Positions 35,863-46,134 of a stretch of DNA of 64,000 nucleotides are shown here, in pieces (within the stretch, counting starts at the first letter, position 1; each line of letters opens with the position of its first letter). The translations under genes were made by a program, and so were the position numbers. A model generated the notes under the pieces. That model was not told the origin of the DNA. It saw only the letters and a program-made list of their open reading frames with translations, and made no database searches. The DNA comes from CAVZLD01 sp963776055 (GTDB lineage: Bacteria > Planctomycetota > Planctomycetia > Pirellulales > Pirellulaceae): contig CAVZLD010000014.1 in assembly GCA_963776055.1 (NCBI GenBank), forward strand, positions 62,001 through 126,000, read 5' to 3'.

Positions 35863-36366
35863 GCACTCTGATCAACGCGATCGTCCGAGCCGCCAACGCA
35901 ACCCCCAGTCACCCCGAGTCACCTAGAAGGTTGTCCGGGGATGAAATCAGTTCGTGGCGGCCCGATTGTACCGTTCATCAAGCAAGACGTCGATTCGGCC
36001 TCCGGATGGTGCCAGCCGACATCGATCCGGGCCGCGAGACAAAGCGGGAGAAGGCGGGACAGGGTGTGACAACCCGAGAAGACGCGAAGAAAAAGGCGGT
36101 AAGGGAAAGACGCGGCAGGTGAAGCTCAGCGAAGCGCAAGCCCACCAGTTCCCCCCATCACATCGTGAGATTCGCCAAGTGGCCCCACGGGACAGCGGCA
36201 GATCAACCCGTCGAACGGGGGCGTGAAGGCAGGCCGCGAATGGGTGGGCATGCGCTCGCGTTGCGAGCTGTGCCCACCCCGAGCGAGCTACAGGCTGAGC
36301 TGTGAGAACAGGATCAGACACTGGCCAGGCCAGGTGGCACAAGCTCAGCGCAGCGGCAGGTGAAGA
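35863..36366. other. Intergenic region with dispersed REP-like repeats
   Basis: About 500 nt between gltA and the PPIase gene. It holds CTCAGCGAAGCGCAAGCCCA at 36125 and a block at 36165-36278 that recurs at 52431-52543 (see repeat entries). No coding sequence is supported. Confidence 0.6.
36165..36278. repeat. Dispersed repeat, copy 1 (about 114 bp)
   Basis: Begins GTGAGATTCGCCAAGTGGCC and ends with a hairpin-forming tail, GTGGGCATGCGCTCGC then GTTGCGAGCTGTGCCCACC. It matches 52431-52543 with a diverged centre. A short mobile palindrome, GCTCAGCGAAGCGCAAGCCC, lies just upstream here and downstream of copy 2. Confidence 0.8.
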
Positions 36367-37692
36367 CTAGCGGGACGTGCCCGACGGTTCCCGCGCGATT
36401 TGCTGTGCGTCTTTCTGGTCGAAGTGGTTCCAGACGTAAGTTTCGCGCTGAATCCGCTCCAGGTAATCTTTCACCTTGGCGTCGCGATCCTGTTCCTTAA
36501 TCTTCTCGCGAATCTCGCGTTGTGTCTTCTGAAACGGTACGCATCCCGCCTCTTTTCGGTCGATGACGCGCACGATGTGAAATCCTTTCTCATCCTCCAG
36601 AATCCGGCTGAGTTTCCCGATCGGCAGGGTGAAGATCGCCTCGTCAATCACGGTCGATACCAGGCTCCCTTTCGTGGTCCAGTCGTACCGACCGCCTTCA
36701 TGGGACGTGGGGCCGTGGGAATCTCGCTTGGCAACGACATCCAGTGGGGCGCCACCCAGCACGGCGTTACCCATCTTCGCCATCGCGGCAAAGGCTTCTG
36801 CCTTGCTGTCGAACTCCGAGAAGCGCACCATCAGTTCTTCCCAAATGGCTTGGGCCTCGAATTCGTACTCACTGCGATGATCCCGGTAGTATGCCAGCAG
36901 CTCATCATGAGTGACTTCGCGCTCACCCTCAGTCTGTTGCCGAATCATTTCACGGGCCGCAACCTGCTCGAAGAACGCTCGGCGAGTTTCATCCAGCGAC
37001 GAGCCGAGCGATCGCATTTTGGCGTCCAGATCGGCGGCGGTACGGAGTTTTGCCTGTTCGACCATGCGTGGCAGTTGTTCTTTGTCAAATTGTTCGTAGA
37101 CGTTACTCCGAATCACTTTGACCTGTTCCGGCGGGACTTTTCGCAGGAAATCCAGATAGACCAGTTTGGCTTCGATCGCCGAGGGCAGCATCTTCTGCAG
37201 CAGCAACCAACGTTGCTCTTCCAGCTGGTTTTCCGGTAATTGCTCGAGGTACGGTGCCAGCAATTCATTGACTCTTCCAAGCAGCTCGCCGGCCAGGATC
37301 GGTTGCGATCCGACCATCGCCAGGATTTGGCTGGAGAGCACCAATTCGCCCCGCGGCGAAACGCTGCGACTCTGGAGTGATTGATCGGGGCTTCCGACGG
37401 TTGACTCCGCGGCTTCCCGCCACCACGCTGCTTGCGGTGCAGGATCCGTCGCGGCCGATCGTTTCGGGTCCGCCGTTGTGGCGGACGGATCGGCAGCGGC
37501 ACCGGTGGGCGGCAATCGTCGACTGTGACCGGGGTCCGTCAATTGGCCACCCGCGTAGTCTGCGCCCCAGACTCGATCCGGCCGTGAAGCGCTCTCGGTC
37601 TGGGCCGCTGCCGGCTCGCGGAACGGCCCGATCAAGCTCAGACCGATGAAGAATCCGAGAAACTTCGCGTACTTCCAAGTCGACGGCATCAT
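36367..37692 (-). CDS. Secreted parvulin-type peptidylprolyl isomerase (SurA/PrsA-like)
   Basis: About 441 aa from ATG 37692. The signal is MMPSTWKYAKFLGFFIGLSL, followed by a Pro/Ala/Thr-rich linker. From about residue 120 the SurA-like chaperone part begins (AMVGSQPILAGELLGRVNEL; LLLQKMLPSAIEAKLVYLDF). The parvulin domain follows: DSHGPTSHEGGRYDWTTKGS, EAIFTLPIGKLSRILEDEKG and FHIVRVIDRKEAG. These motifs match the PpiC fold that isomerises Xaa-Pro bonds and helps fold exported or outer-membrane proteins in the periplasm. The frame is intact. Downstream is a repeat-rich gap and gltA in the same direction. Confidence 0.88.
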   Translation of the reverse strand: MMPSTWKYAKFLGFFIGLSLIGPFREPAAAQTESASRPDRVWGADYAGGQLTDPGHSRRLPPTGAAADPSATTADPKRSAATDPAPQAAWWREAAESTVGSPDQSLQSRSVSPRGELVLSSQILAMVGSQPILAGELLGRVNELLAPYLEQLPENQLEEQRWLLLQKMLPSAIEAKLVYLDFLRKVPPEQVKVIRSNVYEQFDKEQLPRMVEQAKLRTAADLDAKMRSLGSSLDETRRAFFEQVAAREMIRQQTEGEREVTHDELLAYYRDHRSEYEFEAQAIWEELMVRFSEFDSKAEAFAAMAKMGNAVLGGAPLDVVAKRDSHGPTSHEGGRYDWTTKGSLVSTVIDEAIFTLPIGKLSRILEDEKGFHIVRVIDRKEAGCVPFQKTQREIREKIKEQDRDAKVKDYLERIQRETYVWNHFDQKDAQQIAREPSGTSR

Positions 37693-37915
37693 CGATCGTT
37701 GTCCTGGCATGCGCATTCTGGCGGTGCGAGGGGGCCGCAACCCAACAGGTGCCAAGGCACCCGAAGACCCAACCGCTTCGGTTCGTCCCTCGAATCTTCG
37801 TTCAGATCACGAGGTTTCCGGCGCAAGCAGTTTGAGCGAGGGCTGACGACGACGACCTCGGGAGCCACGTCCGAAGCGGCCCGAGGATTACACGGGGCGG
37901 GATTCTAGGCGGCCC

Positions 37916-40900
37916 TTACGATGCCCGCAACACTGATTTTGCCTTGGCAATGATCTGGTCCGGATCCTGTCGAACTTGGGGGGGCAGCGTCAAGTAGAGT
38001 GATCGGTCATCGACCTTTCGCAGCTCCCCCGCCTGACCACGAACCAATTGAACGGCTCGCCCCGCATCCGTATACCCAAACACAAGATAGGGCGATTCGA
38101 CATGGATCGAGTCAATTTGCCAGAAGGCGGCATTCGTTTTGAGCTGCCCGAGCGCCAGCAGTCGGAGGACGCAATCGGGTGGAGGGCCGAACCGATCGAT
38201 TAACTCGCGCCGCAACTGTTCGATCTCTTCCTCGCCGACACTGCGAGCCAGACGACGGTAGAAATCAATTTTGCTACGCAGATCGGGAACGTAGCGGCGT
38301 GGCAGATACGCCTCGCCCGGCAATTCGATGTCCACATCCGCACTCAATTTGGGTGGCAAGTGCCGCATCCGACGGACGGCGGCTTCCAGGAGTTGGCAAT
38401 ACAGTTCGTAGCCGACGAGCGCAATATGACCACTCTGTTGCGTTCCCAGGACGTTTCCCGCGCCTCGAATCTCCAGGTCGCGCATCGCGATCGAGAATCC
38501 GGCCCCCATGTCGCTGAACTCCTCGATGGCTCGCAGGCGGCGGGCCGCATTGGGCGTAACCGATTTCGCCGGATCGACTAACAGATAGCAGTAGGCGCGG
38601 TGCTTGTATCTTCCGACTCGCCCCCGCAGCTGGTGCAAATCGGCCAGTCCATACCGGTCGGCTTCATCGATGAAGATCGTATTGGCATTCGGAATGTCCA
38701 AGCCACTTTCGACGATCGTGGTCGCCAACAGGATGTCGAAACGGTGTTGGACGAAGTCGATCATCACCTGTTCTAATTCGTCCTCCGGCATTTGCCCGTG
38801 GCCGATGGCAATGGAAGCTTCCGGGACGATGTACTTCAGACGCTCCGCGATCGCTTCGATGTCATTCACACGATTGTGTACAAAGAAGACCTGACCATCT
38901 CGATTCAATTCGCGCAAAACCGCGTTTCGAATCAGTTCGTGCCCCCACCGCGTAACGCGCGTTTCCACGGCGACCCGATCCTCCGGTGCCGTTTCCAGGT
39001 TCGAAATATCGCGAATTCCGGTGAGGGCCATGTGCAGCGTCCGCGGAATCGGAGTTGCGCTGAGTGTCAGCACATCCACGGTGCTGCGGATCGTCTTCAG
39101 CCGTTCCTTTACTTCGACGCCAAACCGCTGTTCTTCGTCGATCACCAGCAGACCCAGATTGTGGAAGCGCACATCCAGCGAAGCCAATCGGTGCGTTCCA
39201 ATCACGATGTCGACCTGCCCCTGCGCAAGCTGTCGGATGGTCTCCCGCTGCTCCTTCGCGGAACAGAAGCGACTGAGTTTCGCGATCGAAAAGGGAAACT
39301 CAGCCAGCCGTTCACGGAACGTGTGGAAATGCTGTTCGACCAGAATCGTTGTCGGTGCCAGCACGGCTACCTGAAAACCGTTGTCTACCGCCTTGAAGGC
39401 GGCCCGCATCGCCAATTCCGTCTTGCCGAAGCCGACATCACCACAGATCAGGCGATCCATGGGACGGGAGATCGACATATCATGTTTGATCGCCTGCATG
39501 GCGGCCAACTGATCCAACGTTTCGGTGTAGGGGAAGGACGCATCAAACTCCTGTTGCCAATCCGTGTCCGCTCCAAAGCTAATCCCGGGCCGCGACTCCC
39601 GTTCCGCCTGCAACTGCAGCAGATCGCTTGCCAGATCTTCGACCGCCGCCTCCGCCGCCTGCTTTTGCCGCAGCCAATTCTTGCCGCCAATTGTCGCCAG
39701 GCGTGGTCGGGTTTTCCGGGCACCGACATATTTTTGTACAAGTTCAATCTTCGTGGCGGGCACGTAGACCTTGGTGCCCCCGTGAAACTCGATCTCCAGG
39801 TGTTCCTCGACCTGCCCGTCTTTATTCAGCAGTTGCAGACCCCGGTAGCGCCCAATGCCGTGAGCCAGATGAACGACCAGGTCCCCGTCCCGCAGGTCCA
39901 GAAAGCTATCGATCGCCTTTCCCGGCGCAGGCGAGGCAGTCGACGCAGCGGAGCTCGGTGAAACAGCTCATTGCCGCTGACCACGATGATCTGTTCCTGC
40001 ACCAGGCGAAAGCCTGCGCGGAGCCGGCCCAGCACGAAATGCAACCGCCCCGCTGCCGCGAGTTTCGTGCCGGCCAGAATCTCGCTCAAGCGCGTCACCT
40101 CGGCCTCCGTCTCGGCGACCAGATACACCTGATGACCATCCGAAACCTGATCGAGCTCCTGTCGCACGCCGCCCATCTCGCCACTGAATCGCTCGACCGA
40201 TTCCACCGGCAGTCGCCGGAGAATCGGTTCCGAACCGGTCGCCAGCCCTGCCGCGAACAGGCATCCGAATTGGCGCAGCCGTTGCGTCATCTCCTGCCAG
40301 GAGAAGTGATCCTGGGGCTGCTGACACAACTGCAAATAGTGATGCGCTTCCGCTTGGATCTGATCCAGTTCGATCCACAACACGACGGCGTCCGCCGGCA
40401 GGAAATCGGTCAGACAACCTCGTGCGGCATCACTCTGTGAACCGTGAACCGTGATCTCCACCTGGCGGAGTATCTCGAGGCTTCGCTGACTGGCCACATC
40501 GAACGGCCGCAGCGATTCGACTTGATCGCCAAAGAACTCGATCCGCACCGGAACGAGCCAATCGTGGGCGAATACGTCCAGAATTCCGCCCCGCCAGGAG
40601 AACTCGCCCGGCAATTCCACGGCGCTCGTCGCATGAAAACGGTGCTCCGCCAACCAGCGCGTCAATTCCTCCGGGTCGATCGTTCCGTTCACGCGAATCG
40701 ACCGTGTGTTCGCCTCCAGTGTTCTCCGATCGGAAGCCGGTTGCAGCAGCCCGGCAATCGACGTCACCACAAACCCGGGAGGCTCGCCCTGGATCAAATC
40801 CTTCAGCGTACGCAAGCGGTCGCCGTAGTTCTCGTCCTCCCACCGCATGGTCGGACGGTCTTCCAACGTCGGGTAGGTTGCGACACGCTTGGGCGAAAAG

Positions 40901-41153
40901 AGACGCAGGGCGTCCACGAGATCGTCGATCTCGTTCGACTTGGCGGTGACCACCACAACCGGTGCCGGCTGAGAACGCTCCTGCAAGGCCGCCGCGACCA
41001 GCGCGCAGGCCGAACCCCAGACACCGTCCAACGTGGCCGCCTGCCCCGTCCGCACAGCCTCGACCACATCAGCGAAACCGCTGTCTTTCAAAAGACTCTG
41101 CCGCAACAAACTTAATCGCTGGGCATGCTCGGCCTCGTCTCCAGTTCGGGCAT
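37916..41153 (-). CDS. mfd: Transcription-repair coupling factor, one clear frame break
   Basis: Mfd removes stalled RNA polymerase and recruits UvrA. The N-terminal UvrB-like part (DGVWGSACALVAAALQERSQ; PGEFSWRGGILDVFAHDWLV) lies in one frame down to about 39922; the rest is in another: HLAHGIGRYRGL (RNAP-interaction domain), then ATPase motifs DRLICGDVGFGKTELAMRAA, VLAPTTILVEQH, VIDEEQRFGVEVKERLK and the C-terminal LRGRVGR. Adding one G at CCGGGAAA (about 39921) joins them as RRGKAIDSFLDL. The translation start is unclear: ATG 41153 is in a third frame, and TTG 41109 or a further break is possible. The probable product is about 1,070 aa. Confidence 0.9.
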
Positions 41154-41616
41154 GACTGCGGAATTGTAGGCCACCGACCGCTTTCGGCGATAGGGCAGGG
41201 TCCGTGCCAATCCGCTGCACGGAAAGAAAACCCGGCCGAGGCATCCCTCGCGAGAAAATCTTTCCGGCACACGGATCGCTGAGACGGATCGGGTTCCCAA
41301 GCTTCCGCCCGGACAAAGCCCAGCGGCACACCGCCAAATAACTCACCCGTTTCGAATCCCGTGTCGGGAGGGCAAGGCTCCTGCGCCGGAAACAGCGCGG
41401 CTCCCCCCACTGACACCTTTTGAAGCTGCACGCTGGGCAGGCGCATCCCAACCCGAAGCGTAAGCGAGGGGACACGTCCCAACCGTTCGGGCGTGTCCCC
41501 TCGCTTACGCTTCGGGTTGGGATCTGACGGGTTTTCCGCACAACGGAGGAGGGGGAATTCGGGAAATGCGCAACTTCAAAACTCACCTCCCGCGTACAGA
41601 TCCTCCGTCCCGTCGT
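41154..41616. other. Intergenic region between mfd and the OYE-like gene
   Basis: About 460 nt. Its only clear structure is the large REP palindrome at 41447-41521. ORFs crossing it are extensions of neighbouring frames. I see no promoter or gene here. Confidence 0.5.
41447..41521. repeat. REP-type palindrome with 30-bp perfect arms
   Basis: Left arm 41447-41476 begins CCCAACCCGAAGCGTAAGCG; right arm 41492-41521 is its exact reverse complement, separated by 15 nt. As RNA it would form a very stable hairpin in either direction and could terminate or protect transcripts from mfd or its neighbour. The core is shared with the arms at 14309 and 14743. Confidence 0.92.
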
Positions 41617-43061
41617 TCAATCCTGCCGCTTCAGCTCACGCAGTTGTTTCGCCTGGGGCATTTCCTTGTAGTAGGAGTCCAAGGGGAAGCAGCCGGAGAT
41701 CATTCCATTGCGGGGGGCGGTTGTGCAGTCGCTGAAGGTGCGACAGATTCGCTTGCGTTGAAGTCTGCCCTGTTGGAGCACGTCTTGGGGTAACTCGGGG
41801 TAGGCCAGGACCATCCGTCCCAGGCCGACGAGATCGATCCAGCCTTTCCGCACAACAGCTTGGGCCACGTGCGGCAGGTAGTCCTGCAGATACGTATACG
41901 CCGTGCCAACCATCGGCATCTGCGGCACGGCCTGTTTGCAGAGGCGGGCTGTTTGAATCTGACGAACGACGCCGGTGAGTGGATCTTCCGGCGGCTGGTA
42001 ACCGTCACTCGGCGGAAAGATCGCCGGCCGCTGCACATGCGGATTGTAGTACGGACTGCCGCAGGTCAGATTCACCGCCGCCACACCCCACTGCTGCAAC
42101 TGTTGGAGCAACTCGAGTGGCTCGGTCAGATCAATCTCGAGCGGATCGGACGGATTCAACCCGAACCCGAAGCGGTACGGCTGCTGATCACTCCAAGGCA
42201 TCGGCTGTCCCACTTCCTCACCGGGTTCAAACGGCAGCGTGTCGAAGACACTCAATCGAACCATCACGTGCAGCTCAGGAAGTTCCGACCGAATTCGCTC
42301 GATGATCGTCCGCAACACGCGCGTGCGCCCATCCCAATCTCCGCCGAATCTTCCGGGTCGGATACGAGCACTCAGCAATTCGTGCAACAGGTACCCGTGA
42401 CAGGCCTTGACGTCGACAAAATGAAATCCCACTTGTCGCGCCACATCTGCGGCCGACGAGGTAGTCATCGATCAGCCGTTCCAAATCGTCGTCAGTCCAA
42501 ACCACGGAATCATCATCTGGTTCGATGCCGGACTTGCGGTCGAGAAGTGGATGATGGTAGGCGATTCGCGGTTTGGGTCCGGACGCATCGGGCCGGCTGA
42601 AATCGCCCGGAATGTGTCAATTGCAAGCCGACGATCAGATCTTCGGTCGAACCATATGCCTGTTGGTGTGCCGATTGAAGTTCGTTCAGTAAGGCGGCCA
42701 ATCCGGTTCGGTTGTCGGGCGTAGCCATCGTCTGGTGCGGGTTGGCTCGGCCATCCGGCTGAACGGCCGCCGCCTCTCCTCCCCAAATCAATTTGGCGCC
42801 GCTCAGGCCAAAATTCCGCCAGCGACGCAAGGTATGCGGTGACGGCTTTCCGTCGGCCTGCGCATCCCAGCCTTCCATCGGATGGATCGCCCAGCGATTC
42901 CCCACGCGCAACCCGCCTAACTCGATCGGCTCCGCCAACGGTGAACGCTCCTCCGCAGAGAGAATCTTCTCGTCGACCGGCAGGTCCAGGTTGAGTTCTG
43001 CCAGGCGCTGGCGGAAGTCGTCAACGGTTTTCAACTGGGCGATTTTCGGATAGTGGGACAT
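41617..43061 (-). CDS. Old yellow enzyme-like NADH:flavin oxidoreductase, two frame breaks
   Basis: The N-terminal part from ATG 43061 reads PIELGGLRVGNRWAIHPMEG, TLRRWRNFGLSGAKLIWGGE and LIVGLQLTHSGRF, typical of the FMN-binding TIM barrel. One extra T near 42600 (TTT for TT) and one extra C near 42465 break the frame. Between and after them the chain continues RPDASGPKPRIAYHHPLLDR, QVGFHFVDVKACHGYLLHEL and FGFGLNPSDPLEIDL. The C-terminus is ICRTFSDCTTAPRNGMISGC. The protein should reduce activated C=C bonds or related substrates using FMN. The unusually long N-terminal stretch and the SDCTTAPR motif mark a distinct OYE subfamily. The reassembled length is about 480 aa. Confidence 0.82.
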
Positions 43062-43115
43062 TGCGGCGAAATCAATCTACGAATCGGGAAATGGAATCGA
43101 ATCCGGTGTGGCGTG

Positions 43116-45376
43116 TCACCGCACCGGCCGTAAAGGGCTTTTGCAGAGCACGAATTTTTTTTGGCCCGCCTGTGCGAAGTTGATCGTACCCGTGCGACGC
43201 ACGCCCTGGCCACTCAAGGCGGCGACCTTGCCCAAGCCGTAGGCTGGGTGGGCAACCGCCATACCGACACGAAAAACATCGGGGTCAACCGACGGCGGTG
43301 CTGACGTTTGCGACCGCGCCGCTTCGCCTTCCAGCAGCTCCGTCGCGGTTTGCAGCACGTATTCCGCGGGGACGGGAGCTTCGCGCGAACGAGGTGGCGG
43401 CCGGACATCGGGCGAAAGATCGTCCGACTCGTCCAAAGAAAAGGATGTTCCCGGATCGGGCAGATCCAATTCCATTTCGTCACGCGGCAGCTCCATCAGG
43501 AACATGCTGGGAACGGCTCGAGAGACGCCTCCACGATACGCCCGATATTTTACCAAAGACAGTTGCAGACGGTGTTTTGCGCGAGTGATTCCGACGAACA
43601 AGAGCCGTCGTTCTTCCTCGAGTTGTTCCTCCGACTGGGATCGCTCGTGGGGCAACAGGTTTTGTTCGACGGCCACGATGAACACGACGGGAAACTCCAG
43701 CCCTTTCGCGGCGTGCAAGGTCATCAAGGTGACCTTCTGTGATTGGCTATCCCATGCGTCCGCGTCGTTGACCAGCGACGCCTGTTCGAGGAATGCTTCC
43801 AAGGCATTCGGCTCCGAACAATCCTCGTCGAATTCTCGAGCGGCTGTCAGCAGTTCTTCCAGGTTGGCCGCGCGATCCTGATCCTCCAACAGATCCGAAG
43901 CCTGCAGTTGGTCGAGGTAGCCGGTTTCGGTCAGGATCAGGCCCAACAGCTCCTCCAGCGGCGCGTCGGGCTGCTGGCTGAGCCGGTCGAACAGCGCGAC
44001 GAAGTCACGAACGCGCCGGGCGGCAACCTTCGAGACGGTGGGAATCGACTGGACGTCTCGCGCGGATTCCAGCACGGATCGGTTTCGATCCGCGCGTCGT
44101 TCTCGAGGCGTTGAAGCGTCGTCTTTCCAATCCGACGGGGCGGCACATTGATGATTCTTTGCAGTGCCACATCATCCCGCGGGTTATTGATCAATCGCAA
44201 GTAGGCCAAGGCATCTTTGATCTCTTTCCGCTGGTAGAACTCGACGCCGTTCACGATCTGGTAGGGAATCCCATAATCGTGAAAGGCATGTTCGAAAGCG
44301 CGGGAAAGTGCATTCGTGCGGTAGAACACGGCGAAGTCTTGCGCGGTTTGCTGACCGCGGTGCAATTCGCCGGCAATCTGCGAGACGATGTCATCCGCCT
44401 CTTCCTTTGTCGATTCGTAAACAACGACGCGGACCGGGGGACCGTCTGGATTCTCGGTGAAAAGCCGTTTCTTCTTGCGGCGGACATTGTGCGTAATCAG
44501 CGCGTCGGCCACTCGCAGGATACTGGGCGTGCTGCGGTAGTTTTGTTCGAGCCGCACTACGTGAACCTGGGGATAATCCTTTTCAAAATCCAGGATATTG
44601 TTCAAATCGGCACCGCGCCAACCGTAGATCGATTGATCCGGGTCCCCGGTCACCGCCAGGTTCGGATGGTCAATCGAGAGAGCCCGCGCAATCACATATT
44701 GTGCCAGATTCGTGTCCTGGTACTCGTCGACCATCACGAACCGATAGGTCTGATCCAACGAAGCGCGAAGATCAGGCGACTGCTGCAGCAAACAGGCCAG
44801 ATGCATCAGCAGGTCATCGAAGTCGACCGCATTGGCCTTCAGCAGTTGTTGTTGATAGGCCGGATAAACCTCCTGCATGATCTTGCCAATCGCATGCCCC
44901 GCGGGTGCGCGGTAATCGTCGGCCGAAATCAGGCGGTTCTTGGCCCAACTGATTTGGTTGGCGATTTGATCCGGCGTGGTCATCGTCAGATCGAGACGCA
45001 GACCCTCCAATGTGTGCTTCAGCGCCCGCCGACTGTCCGCGCTGTCGTAGATCGTAAAGTTCGGACTCAAGCCCACCAGATCGGCATACTGCCGGAGCAT
45101 CCGCGAGCAGAATCGATGGAAGGTGCCGATCCAAAATGTCGGGCCGGGGGCAAGTTGCTCGACGCGGCGTTTCATCTCGTCCGCGGCCTTATTCGTGAAG
45201 GTCAGCGCCAGGATCGCACGCGCCGCAACCCCTTGTTCATGGAGATGAGCAATTCGGTGAGTCACCACACGGGTTTTGCCACTGCCGGGGCCCGCCAGGA
45301 CCAGCAGCGGCCCCTCCGTGTGCTCGATCGCCTCGCGCTGTGCGTCCGTTAATGATTCCAAAACACGACGCTCCAT
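43116..45376 (-). CDS. UvrD/PcrA-type ATP-dependent DNA helicase, one frame break
   Basis: Superfamily 1A 3'-5' helicase for repair and replication. Start ATG 45376 (MERRVLESLTDAQREAIEH). Motif I is VLAGPGSGKTRVV, Ia ILALTFTNKAADEMKRR, II RFVMVDEYQDTNLAQY, III AVTGDPDQSIYGWRGAD, IV RLEQNYRSTPSIL. The frame breaks near 44080 (DARIETD should be DARDRNRSVLESARDV; one G missing at CGCGGATC). It then continues to motif V/VI: LMTLHAAKGLEFPVVFIVAV and LLFVGITRAKHRLQLSLVKY. A C-terminal PcrA-like Tudor domain is seen (VAHPAYGLGKVAALSGQGVR). The mended product is about 753 aa, a normal length. Confidence 0.92.
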
Positions 45377-45784
45377 CTGTCTGGTCCTTCGTTCGCTGGA
45401 CTCACCCGGATGACTTCTCGCACGCGGGCAGTCGCCCACGCATTCTGACACTGCCAAGGAGAACTTCCAGCCGCACGACCGCAAGAGTGGAAGAATCCGC
45501 TGCGTCAGCGGCCGGGTAGCGATCTCTTTCCTGTTCGCATACCGGCCCTTGAATCATCCGGTCAAACCCGCCCTTGGCACAAGCCGCCTGTCACCGCGAA
45601 ATTGCATTATACGGCTGGCAGTGGACATTTGTCACCCAACCGCTGAGCAACGCCATTCGCTGCTTGGAGTTTCGGCGAGCTCTGCGATATACTGACGCCG
45701 ACAAGGAGCCCGATTTGCATTCGTCCACGGACGAATGAGGATCGAGCCTTCAGCCGTTTCAACCACGCAGGGGAGGGAGCCCGA
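45377..45784. other. Intergenic region upstream of the alpha-CTD gene
   Basis: About 408 nt between divergent genes. It holds the promoter candidate at 45664-45693 and a short palindrome TTCGTCCACGGACGAA at about 45720. Nothing coding is supported. Confidence 0.4.
45664..45693 (+). promoter_or_regulatory. Candidate sigma-70-type promoter for the alpha-CTD gene
   Basis: TTGGAG at 45664 and TATACT at 45688 are separated by 18 nt, about 90 nt before the start codon. The match to the -35/-10 consensus is fair but planctomycete promoters are poorly defined. Confidence 0.35.
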
Positions 45785-46057
45785 ATGCCGACACGCATTC
45801 CTTTGATTGAAGCCGAGGAACAAAGCCGGAGTCTGAAGAGTCGCTTGGAGATGAGCACGGCCGAGATTGGTTTGACCGTGCGAACGACCAATTGCCTGGA
45901 AGAACGCGGGATCTTTACCGTTCAGGATTTGCTCAACTCTTCGCGCGAGGACCTGTTGAGCATCTCGAATTTTGGTGAGAAGACACTCGAAGAGGTCTAC
46001 ACGGCGTTGGAGGGTGTTGGCTTCTACCGGCCGGCCCGCGCCGCCCAACGAGCTTGA
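45785..46057 (+). CDS. Stand-alone RNA polymerase alpha C-terminal-domain (alpha-CTD) protein
   Basis: 90 aa from ATG 45785, preceded by GGGAGG. Residues 28-80 are an alpha-CTD: IGLTVRTTNCLEERGIFTVQ, DLLNSSREDLLSISNFGEKT and LEEVYTALEGVGF. Aligned with E. coli RpoA, the DNA-contact Arg265, Asn268 and Cys269 (VRTTNC) and Gly296/Lys298 (NFGEKT; Ser299 as Thr) are kept, so UP-element or activator binding is plausible. The alpha N-terminal dimerisation domain is absent. It may compete with or assist RpoA at promoters, which is inference. The next gene follows 77 nt later. Confidence 0.88.
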   Translation: MPTRIPLIEAEEQSRSLKSRLEMSTAEIGLTVRTTNCLEERGIFTVQDLLNSSREDLLSISNFGEKTLEEVYTALEGVGFYRPARAAQRA

Positions 46058-46134
46058 TGTGACAACGTGACGCACGGCACCACGCCGGCGATTTTGCCGA
46101 CCCGTTCCCCTTTAACCTGCGGGGCATCCTGCCG

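Noticed and set aside
35000..35871. Long plus-strand ORF opposite gltA
   Set aside because: Shadow of the gltA codons; the citrate synthase motifs are all on the minus strand.
37916..41153. Programmed frameshift in mfd, gltB, gltD or the helicase
   Set aside because: No slippery heptamer with downstream pseudoknot is evident, breaks occur at varied sites and one base fixes each, so sequencing error is simpler.
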